From Allobosea sp. 67-29 (lineage in GTDB: Bacteria > Pseudomonadota > Alphaproteobacteria > Rhizobiales > Beijerinckiaceae), in assembly GCF_001898115.1 (NCBI RefSeq), contig NZ_MKSQ01000005.1, positions 1 through 64,000 of the forward strand: 64,000 bases of DNA, in the 5' to 3' direction. Shown here one piece after another: positions 31,077 to 40,182 of this stretch. Position 1 is the stretch's first letter, and each line of letters opens with the position of its first letter. The position numbers and the translations under genes were made by a program. The notes under the pieces are model-generated. The model worked only from the letters and a program-made list of their open reading frames with translations. It ran no database searches and had not been told where the DNA came from.

Positions 31077-31823
31077 CTAATATGTGGCCCGTCCGCCCGA
31101 CAGGTCGAAGACGCCGGCCGTGGTGAAGCTGTTTTCGGCTGAGGCGAGGAAGGCGACCATCGAGGCGACCTCTTCCGGCAGCAGGAAGCGTCCGCGCGGG
31201 ATCTTCGCCAGCATGTAGCCGATATGTTCCTCGCTCATCTGGTCGAAGATGCGGGTGCGCGCGGCCGCCGGCGTGATGCAGTTGACGGCGATGTCCTTGT
31301 CGGCGAGCTCCTTGCCGAGCGATTTGGTCAGCGCGATCACCGCCGCCTTCGAGGCGGAATAGGCCGAGGCGTTCGGGTTGCCTTCCTTGCCGGCGATCGA
31401 GGCCACCAGCACGATGCGCCCGTAGTTGCGCTTGACCATGCCGGGGATCACCGAGCGGCAGCAATGCAGGGTGCCGTCGACGTTGAGCCGCATCACCCGG
31501 GCCCAGTCCTCCAGCGGATACTCCCAGGTCTTGTGGTTCGGGCCCGCGATGCCCGCGCTGGTAACGAGGATGTCGATGCTGCCGTGCCGAGCCTCGATCC
31601 TGTCGCTGGCTGCCTGAACCGCGGCGGCATCGGTGACGTCGATGGCGACGCCGGTCGCTCCGTGGCCGATCTCGGCCGCGGCCTTCTCCGCGAGGCCGCC
31701 ATCGACATCCCAGATCGCGACGGTCGCGCCGCTCTTCGCGAAGCGCTCGGCCACCGCCCGGCCGATCCCCTGGGCACCGCCCGTGACGATGGCGACACGC
31801 TTGCTTAAATCGATTTGGTTCAT
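31077..31823 (-). CDS. SDR-family NAD(P)-dependent oxidoreductase
   Basis: Classical short-chain dehydrogenase of 248 residues. The Rossmann loop is TGGAQGIG at 14-21, the acidic residue after strand 2 is in WDVDGG (suggesting NAD rather than NADP), and the catalytic residues are Ser142, Tyr155 and Lys159 (YSASK). It resembles FabG and sugar dehydrogenases; the substrate is not predictable. It is encoded divergently from the exopolysaccharide locus with a 369-bp gap. Confidence 0.88.
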   Translation of the reverse strand: MNQIDLSKRVAIVTGGAQGIGRAVAERFAKSGATVAIWDVDGGLAEKAAAEIGHGATGVAIDVTDAAAVQAASDRIEARHGSIDILVTSAGIAGPNHKTWEYPLEDWARVMRLNVDGTLHCCRSVIPGMVKRNYGRIVLVASIAGKEGNPNASAYSASKAAVIALTKSLGKELADKDIAVNCITPAAARTRIFDQMSEEHIGYMLAKIPRGRFLLPEEVASMVAFLASAENSFTTAGVFDLSGGRATY

Positions 31824-32192
31824 TCCGGCAGCCTCCCAGCGGTGATGTGCCGAAGCCTAGCGAGGAGCGGCGCCGGCGGCCAGAGGCGAAGAGCCCGTCC
31901 CGCGGCAGGCGCAGGCCGGCCATGCCGAAGTCTGGGCCTCCCCTTTCTTCAGCCGCGGACGTTCGCGGGCGGGCGATTGTTCCGAAACGATGCGAAAGAG
32001 GTGTGTTCGTGCTGTTTTGTGACAGTTCGGTTATCGTTGTCGGGATCTGAGTGAAGTGCAGTCGAGCGTCACGTTTCGGATTGAAACAAGAGCGGGATTA
32101 GTCTCGATCGCGATGGTTAATGACGACGCAACTGGCGATCGGGATCGCGTTTATCTTTAACTTGACTTTGGATTGACGCCGACGTTGGTTCG
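31824..32192. other. Intergenic region upstream of the polysaccharide locus
   Basis: Divergent control region of 369 bp. The part from about 31985 to 32190 is much richer in A and T than its surroundings, as expected for promoters. It contains CGATCGCGAT and CGATCGGGATCG repeats at about 32107-32150 and a TTGACT at about 32163. I could not fix a -35/-10 pair with confidence. Short open frames here lack ribosome binding sites. Confidence 0.4.
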
Positions 32193-33041
32193 ATGAAGAC
32201 ATGTCGTCTGAGTTTGGCTCTGCTATCCGGATCGGACACGCTCGTGCCCGCAGCACTTTCCCTCGCCCTTGCGAATGACGCGGAACGCAACTGGCGCCGG
32301 GGTTATGCCCGGCGCGACATCGGCGGCATCGGCGTCGCCGTGGTCGACCAGGCGGCGGCGTTTGCGGAGCTACGCGAAGCGATCGTGGAAGGCGGGCATG
32401 TCAAGCTCGCCTTCTGCAATGCCAATCTCGTCAACGTGGCGAGCGGCGATGCCGGCCTGCGGCGCAGCCTGGCGACCTTCCTCGTCCTGGCGGATGGGAT
32501 CGGCGTCGACCTCGGCAGCTGGCTGCTGCACGGTACGCTGTTTCCGGCGAATCTGAACGGCACGGACTTCTTCCCCGCCTTTTTCGCCGCCGAGGCGCGG
32601 CCGCTGAGCGTCGGCCTGCTCGGCGGCCGGCCGGGCGTGGCGGATCGCGCGGTCGAGCAATTGGCCCGGCGCTATCCGCGGCATCGCTTCAGGGTGGTCG
32701 GGCACGGCTATCATGCTCCGGACGAAGAAGGCCGGCTGCTCGACGGGCTGAAGGCGGACCGGCCGGATCTCCTGCTTGTCGCGATGGGCAACCCCGTGCA
32801 GGAGCGTTTCATCGCCTGGAAGCTCAATGCGCAGCATTGCGCGGTCGCGGCCGGCGTCGGGGCGCTGTTCGATTTCTTCGCGGGCGAGGTGCCGCGTGCG
32901 CCGGAACGGATGCGCAAGGCCCGTCTCGAGTGGATCTATCGGCTCTGGCTGGAGCCGCGCCGGCTCTGGCGGCGCTATGTGCTCGGCAATCCGGCCTTCC
33001 TCGCCCGGATGACCCGGCAATATCTCGCCGGCGGCCGGTAG
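32193..33041 (+). CDS. WecG/TagA/CpsF-family glycosyltransferase
   Basis: Transfers a sugar (ManNAc-type in characterised members) onto a lipid-linked intermediate at the inner face of the membrane. The 282-residue protein has the GT26 core: LAFCNANLVNVASGD, the nucleotide/acceptor block FLVLADGIGVDLGSWLL, then LNGTDFFPAFF, SVGLLGGRPGVADRA, and MGNPVQERFI with GVGALFDFFAGEVPRAPE near the end. The N-terminal 30 residues are not conserved and the start (ATG 32193) is uncertain. It is the first gene of the polysaccharide cluster. Confidence 0.88.
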   Translation: MKTCRLSLALLSGSDTLVPAALSLALANDAERNWRRGYARRDIGGIGVAVVDQAAAFAELREAIVEGGHVKLAFCNANLVNVASGDAGLRRSLATFLVLADGIGVDLGSWLLHGTLFPANLNGTDFFPAFFAAEARPLSVGLLGGRPGVADRAVEQLARRYPRHRFRVVGHGYHAPDEEGRLLDGLKADRPDLLLVAMGNPVQERFIAWKLNAQHCAVAAGVGALFDFFAGEVPRAPERMRKARLEWIYRLWLEPRRLWRRYVLGNPAFLARMTRQYLAGGR

Positions 33042-33055
33042 GCGGGCGCCGCGCC

Positions 33056-33979
33056 GTGGATTTCAGCTATGCCCTGGCGACGCCGAGCTACAGCGGCGAC
33101 ATCGAGCGTTGCCGCCTGCTCTGCACCAGCATCGACCGCTTCGTCAGCGGGCATGCCATGCACTACCTCCTGGTCGAGGATCGCGATGTTCCGTTGTTCC
33201 GCGATCTCGAAGGGCCGCGGCGGCGCATCCTGCGGGAATCGCAGCTGCTGCCGGGCTGGCTGAAATCTCTTCCCGATCCGCTGAGCCTGGGGAAGCGCCG
33301 GATCTGGACCGGCATCGGCGCGCTGGCACGCGGGCTTCCGCCGCTGCGTGGCTGGCATGCCCAGCAGCTCCGCAAATTTGCCCTCGCCGAGATCGCTGCC
33401 GAGGACGTCCTTCTCTTTGCCGATTCGGACATGCTGTTCGTCCGGCCGTTCGACGTCGCGAGGCTCGAGCGGGACGGAGCCGTCAGGCTCTATCGCAAGC
33501 CCGGAGCGATCACCGCCGACATGCCGCGCCACCTTCCCTGGTGCGAGAACGCCGCTGCGCTGCTCGGGCTCGGTTCCGCGTCCTGGCCGGGGCCGGACTA
33601 CATCAACAACCTGGTGAGCTGGCGCCGTGAGCACGTTCTCGGGCTGCTCGCCCATGTCGAACGGCTGAGCGGCCGCGACTGGGTCTCCGCCATCGCGAGC
33701 GACCGGCAGTTCTCCGAATATCTGCTCTATGGCTCCTATGTCGAACGCGTCGTGGGGCTGGATGCGGCCGGCCACTGGGCCGATCCGAGCGAACTCTGCA
33801 AGGTCTACTGGTTCTCCGAGGACATGGCCGGCTTCGAGCGGCTGGAGAGCTTCGAGGAGGTGCTGGAGCCCTGGCAGGTCGCCGTCGGCGTGCAGTCCTT
33901 CATCGGACAGCCGCTCGACCGGGTCAGGGCCCTGTTCGAAGGGCAGGCGTCGGCCGGAGCGCCAGAAGCCGGTAGGTGA
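33056..33979 (+). CDS. DUF6492-family glycosyltransferase-like protein
   Basis: A 307-residue protein with the look of a nucleotide-sugar-using GT-A enzyme: it begins DFSYALATPSYSGDIERCRLLC, and has LLFADSDMLFVRPFD at about residue 120-134, where DSD would be the metal-binding DxD. WHAQQLRKFALAE lies ahead of it. It fits the DUF6492 family, for which glycosyl transfer is inferred from fold. The start is GTG 33056, 14 bp after the WecG-type gene. Its last 56 bp overlap the converging flippase gene. Confidence 0.75.
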   Translation: MDFSYALATPSYSGDIERCRLLCTSIDRFVSGHAMHYLLVEDRDVPLFRDLEGPRRRILRESQLLPGWLKSLPDPLSLGKRRIWTGIGALARGLPPLRGWHAQQLRKFALAEIAAEDVLLFADSDMLFVRPFDVARLERDGAVRLYRKPGAITADMPRHLPWCENAAALLGLGSASWPGPDYINNLVSWRREHVLGLLAHVERLSGRDWVSAIASDRQFSEYLLYGSYVERVVGLDAAGHWADPSELCKVYWFSEDMAGFERLESFEEVLEPWQVAVGVQSFIGQPLDRVRALFEGQASAGAPEAGR

Positions 33980-35207
33980 AGCCGGCCGAGGCCAGATAGA
34001 CCAGCCCGAAGACCAGGTTCATCCAGCTCGCCCAGCCTTCATCCGCGCCGAACCGCGTCATCACCAGCGAGATCAGCCCCGCCTTCAGCGCCGTCAGCAG
34101 GCACAGCAGCACGATGCGGGAGCCGGTCCGTTCGCGCGCATAGAGCAATTCGGCATGGTATTCGACGAGGTTGCGGAAGGCCGGCACCAGCAGCATCGGC
34201 GCGAAGAGATAGGCCGCCGCCGAGACGTTGTGCCCAAGCAGACCGGGGAAGGGTTTCAGCGCGACGATGACCGCGACGAGCCCCGCGATCGAAACCAGCG
34301 CGATGCCGGCTTCGTAGGCGGCGAGGCGCTTTCCGCCGCCGATGCCGCGATCCTGCATGATCTTCTGCACCAGCATCTGGTTGAAGCTGCGCACCGGCAT
34401 GGCGGTGAGGTCGATCACCCTGAGCGCGATCGCATAGAGGCCCGCCGTCCGCTCGCCGGCGAGGCCGAGCACCAGGAGCTTGTCGAGCTCCGACTGGACG
34501 TAGAAGACGATGTCGGCGGCTCCGGCGAAGACGGCATCGGCCATGCGTCGCGGGTAGAGCGCCCGCACGAAGCGCCAGCGGGCCAGCGGCAGGAAGGCGA
34601 CGAGCGCGACCGCGAGGCTGATGGAGGTCGCGGCGAGGTAGGCTGCCGCCCAGGTCCCCAGGCTGCGATCGCCGAGAGCGAGAAAGAGCAGCGCCGCTCC
34701 GGTCCGCAGCGACGAGCCGATGATGACGAGCAGCGCCGCCTGCCGGAAGCGGCGAAGCCCGTTGTTGACGATGGCGACGACCTCGACCGGCCGCCAGCAC
34801 ACCACTTCCGCCACGATGATCAGCGCAAAAGGCCATGCCGCCAGCCGGTCGGCGAAGAGGAGTTCGTAGGCCGCGCCGGCGACGATGGCGATCAGCGGCA
34901 GGGAAACCAGGCTCAGAACCGCGAATCCGGCGAGATAGGCACCAAGGAGCCGCGGCTTCACGGTCGCCACCCGATAGAGCGGCGAGACGAAGCCGAAGGC
35001 GAGCAGGCGCGAGAGGATGAGCCCTGTCGAGGAGGCGGTGGCAAAAAGCCCGAACTCGCCGAGGGTCAACGTATTCGCAACGATGAGGAAGTAGACAAGG
35101 GAGATGACGAGCCGGCCGGCCGAGCCGCTCAGGATCGTGAGGTAGGAGAGGATGGCTGCGCGGCTGGGCAACATCGACCGGTACTCGCGGAGGCTGGCCC
35201 GGCTCAT
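33924..35207 (-). CDS. Polysaccharide flippase (Wzx-like, MOP superfamily)
   Basis: Inner-membrane protein of 427 residues with about 12 hydrophobic segments, the pattern of Wzx/RfbX transporters that flip lipid-linked repeat units. Sequence features include LSGSAGRLVISLVYFLIVANTLTLGEFGLFATAS near the start, here partly quoted as TLTLGEFGLFATAS, and FYVQSELDKLLVLGLAG in the middle. It is transcribed against its neighbours in the same locus and overlaps the DUF6492 gene end by 56 bp. The transported unit is unknown. Confidence 0.82.
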   Translation of the reverse strand: MSRASLREYRSMLPSRAAILSYLTILSGSAGRLVISLVYFLIVANTLTLGEFGLFATASSTGLILSRLLAFGFVSPLYRVATVKPRLLGAYLAGFAVLSLVSLPLIAIVAGAAYELLFADRLAAWPFALIIVAEVVCWRPVEVVAIVNNGLRRFRQAALLVIIGSSLRTGAALLFLALGDRSLGTWAAAYLAATSISLAVALVAFLPLARWRFVRALYPRRMADAVFAGAADIVFYVQSELDKLLVLGLAGERTAGLYAIALRVIDLTAMPVRSFNQMLVQKIMQDRGIGGGKRLAAYEAGIALVSIAGLVAVIVALKPFPGLLGHNVSAAAYLFAPMLLVPAFRNLVEYHAELLYARERTGSRIVLLCLLTALKAGLISLVMTRFGADEGWASWMNLVFGLVYLASAGFTYRLLALRPTPALRTGP

Positions 35208-35288
35208 GCCTGCTAGCGTGCGGATATGAGAGCTGTTTAGCGCGAGAGGCGTTGAGCGACCCTAAACGAAACGGAATCAGATCGGGTG

Positions 35289-36371
35289 ATGCAGCAGGCG
35301 GGAGCTGATCGGGAGCGGAGACCGACGCGGCGTAGCGCGCTCGCGGGAGCGGGCGCGGCTGCGCTGGCCGCCGGCATCGCTCCGGCGCGGGCGGCCCGAC
35401 GCCCGATCCCGGTCGGCTCTGCGGCCGAGATCGGCGCCTTCCGCGGCGATGCGCGCTATCGCACGGCGCTGAAGCGCTACTGCGACGTCGTGGTGCCGAT
35501 GAACGACCTGAAGTGGCAGGCGCTGCGGCATGAGCGCGCCCGCTTCGATTTCAGCGGCGCCGACGAGATCGTGGCCTTCGCGGAAGCCAATGGCCAGGCT
35601 TTGCGCGGCCATACCCTGCTCTGGGGCGAGGCGCTGCCGCCCTGGGTCAAGGAGATGAAGACCAGGGCCGAGGCCGAGCGCGAGCTGGTCAACCACATCG
35701 AGGTCGTGGTCGATCGCTACAAGGGTCGCATCGCCACCTGGGACGTGGTCAACGAGGTGATCAGATACGACCCGACCGAGGGCGGGCCCTGGCGCGACAC
35801 GATCTGGCAGCGCCTGCTCGGGCCCGAGCATGTCGAGATCGCCTTCCGCACCGCCGCGCGGACGGACCCGAAGGCGCGCCTCGTGCTCAACGACTTTCAT
35901 TTCGAGGAACCCGAGCCCGGAGCCGTCGCGCGCCGCAAGGTCGCGCTCGATATCTGCCGGCGGCTCAAGGACAAGGGCATCCCGGTCCATGGCCTCGGCA
36001 TGCAGGCGCATCTCTACGCCGAGAAGGCGATCGACGTCGACGGGCTGCAGCGCTTCATGCGCGACCTCGACGGGCTCGGCCTCGACGTCGAGATCACCGA
36101 GCTCGACGTGATCGACTGGAAGATGCCGGCCGATGCCGCTTTGCGCGACAGGCACGCCGCCGCGCGGGTTTCGACGTTCCTCGACGCGATCGTCGCCGCC
36201 AAGCGGCCGAGGGCGATCGTCACCTGGGGCCTGAGCGACCGCTATTCCTGGGTCGGCGAGACCTTTCCGCGCAAGGACGATGCCAAGGCGCGGCCCTTGC
36301 CGCTCGATGCGGATTATCGACCCAAGCCGATGCTGGCGGTGCTCGAACGCTATCGGCGCGGTACGGGGTGA
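35289..36371 (+). CDS. GH10 family glycanase (endo-1,4-beta-xylanase type), Tat-exported
   Basis: A 360-residue secreted glycoside hydrolase. The N-terminus carries a twin-arginine signal (RRPTRRSALAGAGAAALAAG) with AxA cleavage near residue 37. The GH10 barrel follows: MNDLKWQ, RGHTLLWGEALPPWV, acid/base Glu156 in WDVVNE, VLNDFHFEE, GLGMQAHLYAE, nucleophile Glu271 in EITELD, and TWGLSDRYSW. All catalytic residues are present. Its place between a flippase and a chain-length protein suggests it trims or releases the locus polysaccharide rather than plant xylan. ATG 35289 is preferred over the adjacent GTG 35286. Confidence 0.9.
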   Translation: MQQAGADRERRPTRRSALAGAGAAALAAGIAPARAARRPIPVGSAAEIGAFRGDARYRTALKRYCDVVVPMNDLKWQALRHERARFDFSGADEIVAFAEANGQALRGHTLLWGEALPPWVKEMKTRAEAERELVNHIEVVVDRYKGRIATWDVVNEVIRYDPTEGGPWRDTIWQRLLGPEHVEIAFRTAARTDPKARLVLNDFHFEEPEPGAVARRKVALDICRRLKDKGIPVHGLGMQAHLYAEKAIDVDGLQRFMRDLDGLGLDVEITELDVIDWKMPADAALRDRHAAARVSTFLDAIVAAKRPRAIVTWGLSDRYSWVGETFPRKDDAKARPLPLDADYRPKPMLAVLERYRRGTG

Positions 36372-36395
36372 GTCCGGAAAGTGAAGCGTAGCGTC

Positions 36396-38954
36396 ATGTT
36401 CACCACCGAGCCGGCCGACCAGGAGCAGGGGACGAGCCCCGATCACGCGCCCCCACAGGGCTCGGCGCGCGCGGTCGACCTCGGCCGCCTCGCCGATCCG
36501 GCCTGGCTCGCCGCGGCGCTGTGGCGCCGTCGTGGCCTGATCCTGCTCTGCATCGCCGCCGGCTTCGCCGTCGCCGTGCTGGCCAGCCTGCTGATCGCGC
36601 CGAAATACACCTCGACGGCGCAGCTCTTCATCGATCCCCGCGATCTGCGCGTGCTTCAGAACGACGTCTCGCCGAACACCGTCGGCAGCGACCCGACCTC
36701 GATCGCCAGCTATCTCGAAAGCCAGGCACGCGTCATCGCCTCCGACAGCATCAAGACGCGGGTGATCGGGAAGCTCGGCCTCGACAAGGACCCGGACTAT
36801 GGCGGCCCGGCCCGCGGCGGCTTCCTCTCCGGCCTGCTCGGCACCGACAAGGTCACGACCGACCGCAACGCCCTGCTCTACGCCCTGGCGGCGCTCGACC
36901 GGACCGTGGCGGTGCATCGCGGCGAACGCACCTTCGTCATCGACATCGCCGCCACGGCGAGGGACGCCGAGGAGGCGGCGCGGATCGCCAACGCCCTGGC
37001 CGAGGCCTATCTCGAGGACCAGGCCGCCGTCCGCGCCGAGGCGGCGCAGCGCGCCACCGCGGCCCTGACCGGCCGTCTGGAAGAGCTGCGCGGCCGGCTG
37101 CGTGCCGCCGAGGACAAGGCCGAGAAATACAAGGAAGCGCACAACATCGTCGGGCTCGGCGGCAACAGGTCGTTGAGCGAGGAGCAGCTTTCGCTCAACG
37201 CCGGGCAGCTCGCCGCCGCCCGCCAGCGCACGATCGAGGCCAAGGCGAAATACGATCAGATCGCCGCGACCAGAGCCTCGAGCGTCGAATCCGGCGCGAT
37301 TCCGGAGGCCGTCGCTTCGAACACCATGACCGCCCTGCGCGCGCAGCTGGGCGCTGCGCTGAGCAGGGAAGCCGACCTCGTCGCCTCGCTCGGCGCGCGC
37401 CATCCCGCCCTCACCTCCGCGCGCTCGCAGGTCGCCGATGCGCGTCGCCAGATCGCCGACGAACTCGCCCGCATCGCCCGCGCGGCGAAGGCGGAATACG
37501 ACCGGGCGGCCGAGGCGGAGCGCCAGCTCTCCCGCCGGGCGGAACAGCTCACCAGCGCGCAATACGCCGCCGGTCGCGCCTCGGTCGAACTGCGCGAGCT
37601 CGAACGCGAGGTCGAATCCTCCCGCGCCGTCTACGACGCCTTCCTCAAGCGTGCCCGCGAAACCGGCGAGCTCGGCGGCATCGACACCACCAACGCCCGG
37701 ATCATCAGTCCTGCCATGCCGCCGTTGGAGAAAAGCGGGGTGAGTCGCCGCACCATCGCGCTGCTCGGTCTCGTCGGTGGCGCGGTGGTCGGCGCGCTCC
37801 TGGCGCTGGCTCTCGCCGTTTTCGCCGTGCCGCGCCCGGCCGGGAGCGAAGCTGCCCCTCGCGCCGTCAGCCGATCGCTGTGGCGCCGCAAGCCCCGCCC
37901 GGTCGAGCCCGAGTCCGAAACCTTTCCGCCGTCTCCGCCTGCCTCGCCGCCCGCCCCGCCGCCGTCCGGAGGCCGCATACCCGTCACCCTGCCGCCACCG
38001 CTGCCGGCCTCCGAGCCGGCCGCGGTCGTCGCTCCGCCCGTCGCGGCCGCAGCCGCTGCAAAGGCGTCGGAGCCCGCCACCAGCGACAGGGTCGCAGGCT
38101 GGCGCCGCCTGGTCGCCTTTCCAGGCGGCCGGGCCGAGGCAGCCGCCGTCGAGAGTCCCGCCGGGGCATCGGAGGCGAGGGCTTCCGGCCGGCATGGCGG
38201 CGTCCCGCGCCTCGATGAAATCCGGAAGAGCGTTCCTCCTCCGCCGCCGCCGTCGCCGCCCTTGGTCCTGCCGCTGCTCGGCCGGGTCCCGACGGTGCGC
38301 AACCGCCGCTGGCGTCGCGAGATCGCGGCACCCCGCTCGGTCTTTCAGGCGAGGGCTCATCTGGTCGATGTCATCGACAAGCCGCAAGCCGGTTTCGCGG
38401 CGGCCGTCGCCGCGCTTCGCGCCGCGCTGAGCCACGGCGCGGGCGGCAACCCGCGGCGGCGCATCCTGGTGCTGGGACTACAGCCGCAATCCGGCGCCAC
38501 CACGGTCGCGCTGAATCTCGCACTCGATGCGGCCCTGGCCGGGGAACCGGCGCTGCTGGTCGATGCGGCCGACGGGCCGCTCGCCCTGACGCAGGTTTTC
38601 GCGGCGGATTCGCAGGTCGGACTCGAGGAGGTGATCGGCGGCAGCCGGACCCTGGCACGCGCCATCCTCAAGGACGAGGGCAGCGATCTCGCCTTCCTGC
38701 CGCGCTCGAAGCGGCCGGACCCCGCGGCGGCAGGGTCGCTGGAGACGCTGTTCGGCGCGACGCAGCGGTTCGGGCCGGTGGTGGTGGACGCCACGGCGGG
38801 CAGCGCGGTCGCCCGGCGTTTCGCCGAAGCGGTGGACGACATCGTGATCGTGTCGCGGCAGGGCAGCTTGTCCGAGGCGGAGACCGAGCGGCTCAGGGCC
38901 CAGCTCGGCGCCCATGGAGCCAAGCTTCGCGGCATCGTCGTCAACGAGTGCTGA
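36396..38954 (+). CDS. Wzc/GumC-like polysaccharide co-polymerase with degenerate P-loop domain
   Basis: Inner-membrane protein of 852 residues that should set chain length and drive export. In order: a Wzz domain with a first helix at about 47-68 and the motif SPNTVGSDPTSIASYLESQARVIAS near 88-112; a long coiled coil (about 190-430); the conserved PPLEKSG just before a second helix at about 451-478; a Pro-rich cytoplasmic linker (about 490-640); and a C-terminal CpsD/BY-kinase-like domain. In that domain the Walker A position reads PQSGATT, so the essential Lys is Ala701. The A' motif LLVDAADG and the B motif VVVDATAG remain recognisable. No C-terminal tyrosine cluster is present. ATG 36396 is weakly favoured over GTG 36381. 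Confidence 0.82.
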   Translation: MFTTEPADQEQGTSPDHAPPQGSARAVDLGRLADPAWLAAALWRRRGLILLCIAAGFAVAVLASLLIAPKYTSTAQLFIDPRDLRVLQNDVSPNTVGSDPTSIASYLESQARVIASDSIKTRVIGKLGLDKDPDYGGPARGGFLSGLLGTDKVTTDRNALLYALAALDRTVAVHRGERTFVIDIAATARDAEEAARIANALAEAYLEDQAAVRAEAAQRATAALTGRLEELRGRLRAAEDKAEKYKEAHNIVGLGGNRSLSEEQLSLNAGQLAAARQRTIEAKAKYDQIAATRASSVESGAIPEAVASNTMTALRAQLGAALSREADLVASLGARHPALTSARSQVADARRQIADELARIARAAKAEYDRAAEAERQLSRRAEQLTSAQYAAGRASVELRELEREVESSRAVYDAFLKRARETGELGGIDTTNARIISPAMPPLEKSGVSRRTIALLGLVGGAVVGALLALALAVFAVPRPAGSEAAPRAVSRSLWRRKPRPVEPESETFPPSPPASPPAPPPSGGRIPVTLPPPLPASEPAAVVAPPVAAAAAAKASEPATSDRVAGWRRLVAFPGGRAEAAAVESPAGASEARASGRHGGVPRLDEIRKSVPPPPPPSPPLVLPLLGRVPTVRNRRWRREIAAPRSVFQARAHLVDVIDKPQAGFAAAVAALRAALSHGAGGNPRRRILVLGLQPQSGATTVALNLALDAALAGEPALLVDAADGPLALTQVFAADSQVGLEEVIGGSRTLARAILKDEGSDLAFLPRSKRPDPAAAGSLETLFGATQRFGPVVVDATAGSAVARRFAEAVDDIVIVSRQGSLSEAETERLRAQLGAHGAKLRGIVVNEC

Positions 38955-38972
38955 GCGGCCGCGCGGGGCCGC

Positions 38973-40025
38973 TCAGTTCTTTTCCGGCTTCCGGTACTGC
39001 TCGTTGGCGATGCCGAATTCCGACATCAGCCGGCCGAGCGCGACCTGCGCATGATAGAGGCCGATGGTTCCGGAGCCCGTCCGCAGGCCGAGCGCGACGC
39101 CGCGCGGCACGCAGGCTGCCAGCAGCGCAGCCGATTTCGCCAGGACCCGCAGCCGGCCGATCACGCCGGGATGCTGCCGCCGTTCGATCGCGGCCGAGAT
39201 CGCGCCGTTGCGCAGGGCGCGCGCGGCGATCCAGCCGAATTCGCTGCGTCGCGCCGGCATGGTCTCGCGCTGCGCCGCCTCCTGGACCCACCAGAAGCGG
39301 AAGCCGGCGGCCTTCGCCCGGGTGAAGAAGTCGGTGTCGCCGCCGCCGGTGAAGTCGAAGCGCTCGTCGAGGAAGGGGAAGCCGAGTCGTTCCAGCACGC
39401 CGCGCCGGATCAGGTAGTTCGCGCTCGAATAGAGCATCGGCACGGGCCCGGAGCGGCTGTAGTGCGAGCGGAAGACCGGATGGGCCGCAAGCCAGGCGCG
39501 TGTCCGATCCGCGAAGACCGGCTTGACCGAGCCGCCGAACAGCTCCGCCGGCGCTTCTGCTGCGGCCGCGAGGTAGGCGTCGAGCCAGCCCGGCTCGGCC
39601 TCTTCGTCGTCGTCGATTCCGAGCACCTGCTGCAGCGCCGGGAAGCGCGTCAATGCGCAGCGCCAGGCGGCGTTGTAGGCCTTGCAGTTGCCCTGTCGCG
39701 GCTCGACGATGACGAAGCCCTTGAACAGCCCGGCCTCCAGCAGGGCCTTGGCCCGCGCGGCACCAGCGCGTTCGCTGCCCTCGTTCTCCACGACGACGAC
39801 CGCGAAATCGTGCCCGCCGGCCTGCGCCGACAGCGAGCGCAGCGTCGCTTCCAGCATGTCGGGCCGCCTGAAGGTCGGCACGCAGACGACACTGCTCACG
39901 CCCGTCAACCACTCCGGGTGCGATCGGGCGACGATGTCGAAGCTTTCGGGCGTCGTGAAACGCAGCGGCGACGTTTCGCCCTGCGGCTCCGCATCGGCCG
40001 GTTTCGTCGGTTCGCTGGCGGTCAT
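38973..40025 (-). CDS. Family 2 glycosyltransferase
   Basis: A 350-residue GT2 enzyme. The GT-A domain begins SVVCVPTFRRPDMLEATLRSL, continues with RQGNCKAYNAAW, and has the metal-binding acidic cluster GIDDDEEAEPGWL. Further on are GGSVKPVF and FDFTGGGDTDFF, the acceptor-site region. The C-terminal part is hydrophobic and may associate with the membrane. The ATG at 40023-40025 was chosen because upstream sequence is unrelated to the family and the domain starts at about residue 45. It is on the strand opposite to the Wzc-like gene, with the two stops 18 bp apart. Confidence 0.85.
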   Translation of the reverse strand: MTASEPTKPADAEPQGETSPLRFTTPESFDIVARSHPEWLTGVSSVVCVPTFRRPDMLEATLRSLSAQAGGHDFAVVVVENEGSERAGAARAKALLEAGLFKGFVIVEPRQGNCKAYNAAWRCALTRFPALQQVLGIDDDEEAEPGWLDAYLAAAAEAPAELFGGSVKPVFADRTRAWLAAHPVFRSHYSRSGPVPMLYSSANYLIRRGVLERLGFPFLDERFDFTGGGDTDFFTRAKAAGFRFWWVQEAAQRETMPARRSEFGWIAARALRNGAISAAIERRQHPGVIGRLRVLAKSAALLAACVPRGVALGLRTGSGTIGLYHAQVALGRLMSEFGIANEQYRKPEKN

Positions 40026-40182
40026 GACGGCAGGTCTAGACCGTGCCGGTTTAAGGTTCGGTGAGCGGCGCGGTGCTTTTGCGGGGTTATGCCGGCAAAG
40101 CCTTGTTGAGCATCGCGAAACGGCTCGCTTGACCCGTCGCTGCAATGGGAAGACTAAGGCGCTCTCGCCGCGGACCCGTCCC

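Noticed and set aside
31815..32054. Short open frames in the region ahead of the polysaccharide locus
   Set aside because: Overlapping frames of Arg/Pro-rich composition, no ribosome binding sites and no similarity.
35277..38435. Very long open frame on the minus strand opposite the GH10 and Wzc-like genes
   Set aside because: High GC makes antisense frames long. The plus-strand products match known families and the antisense protein has low-complexity Arg, Gly and Asp content.
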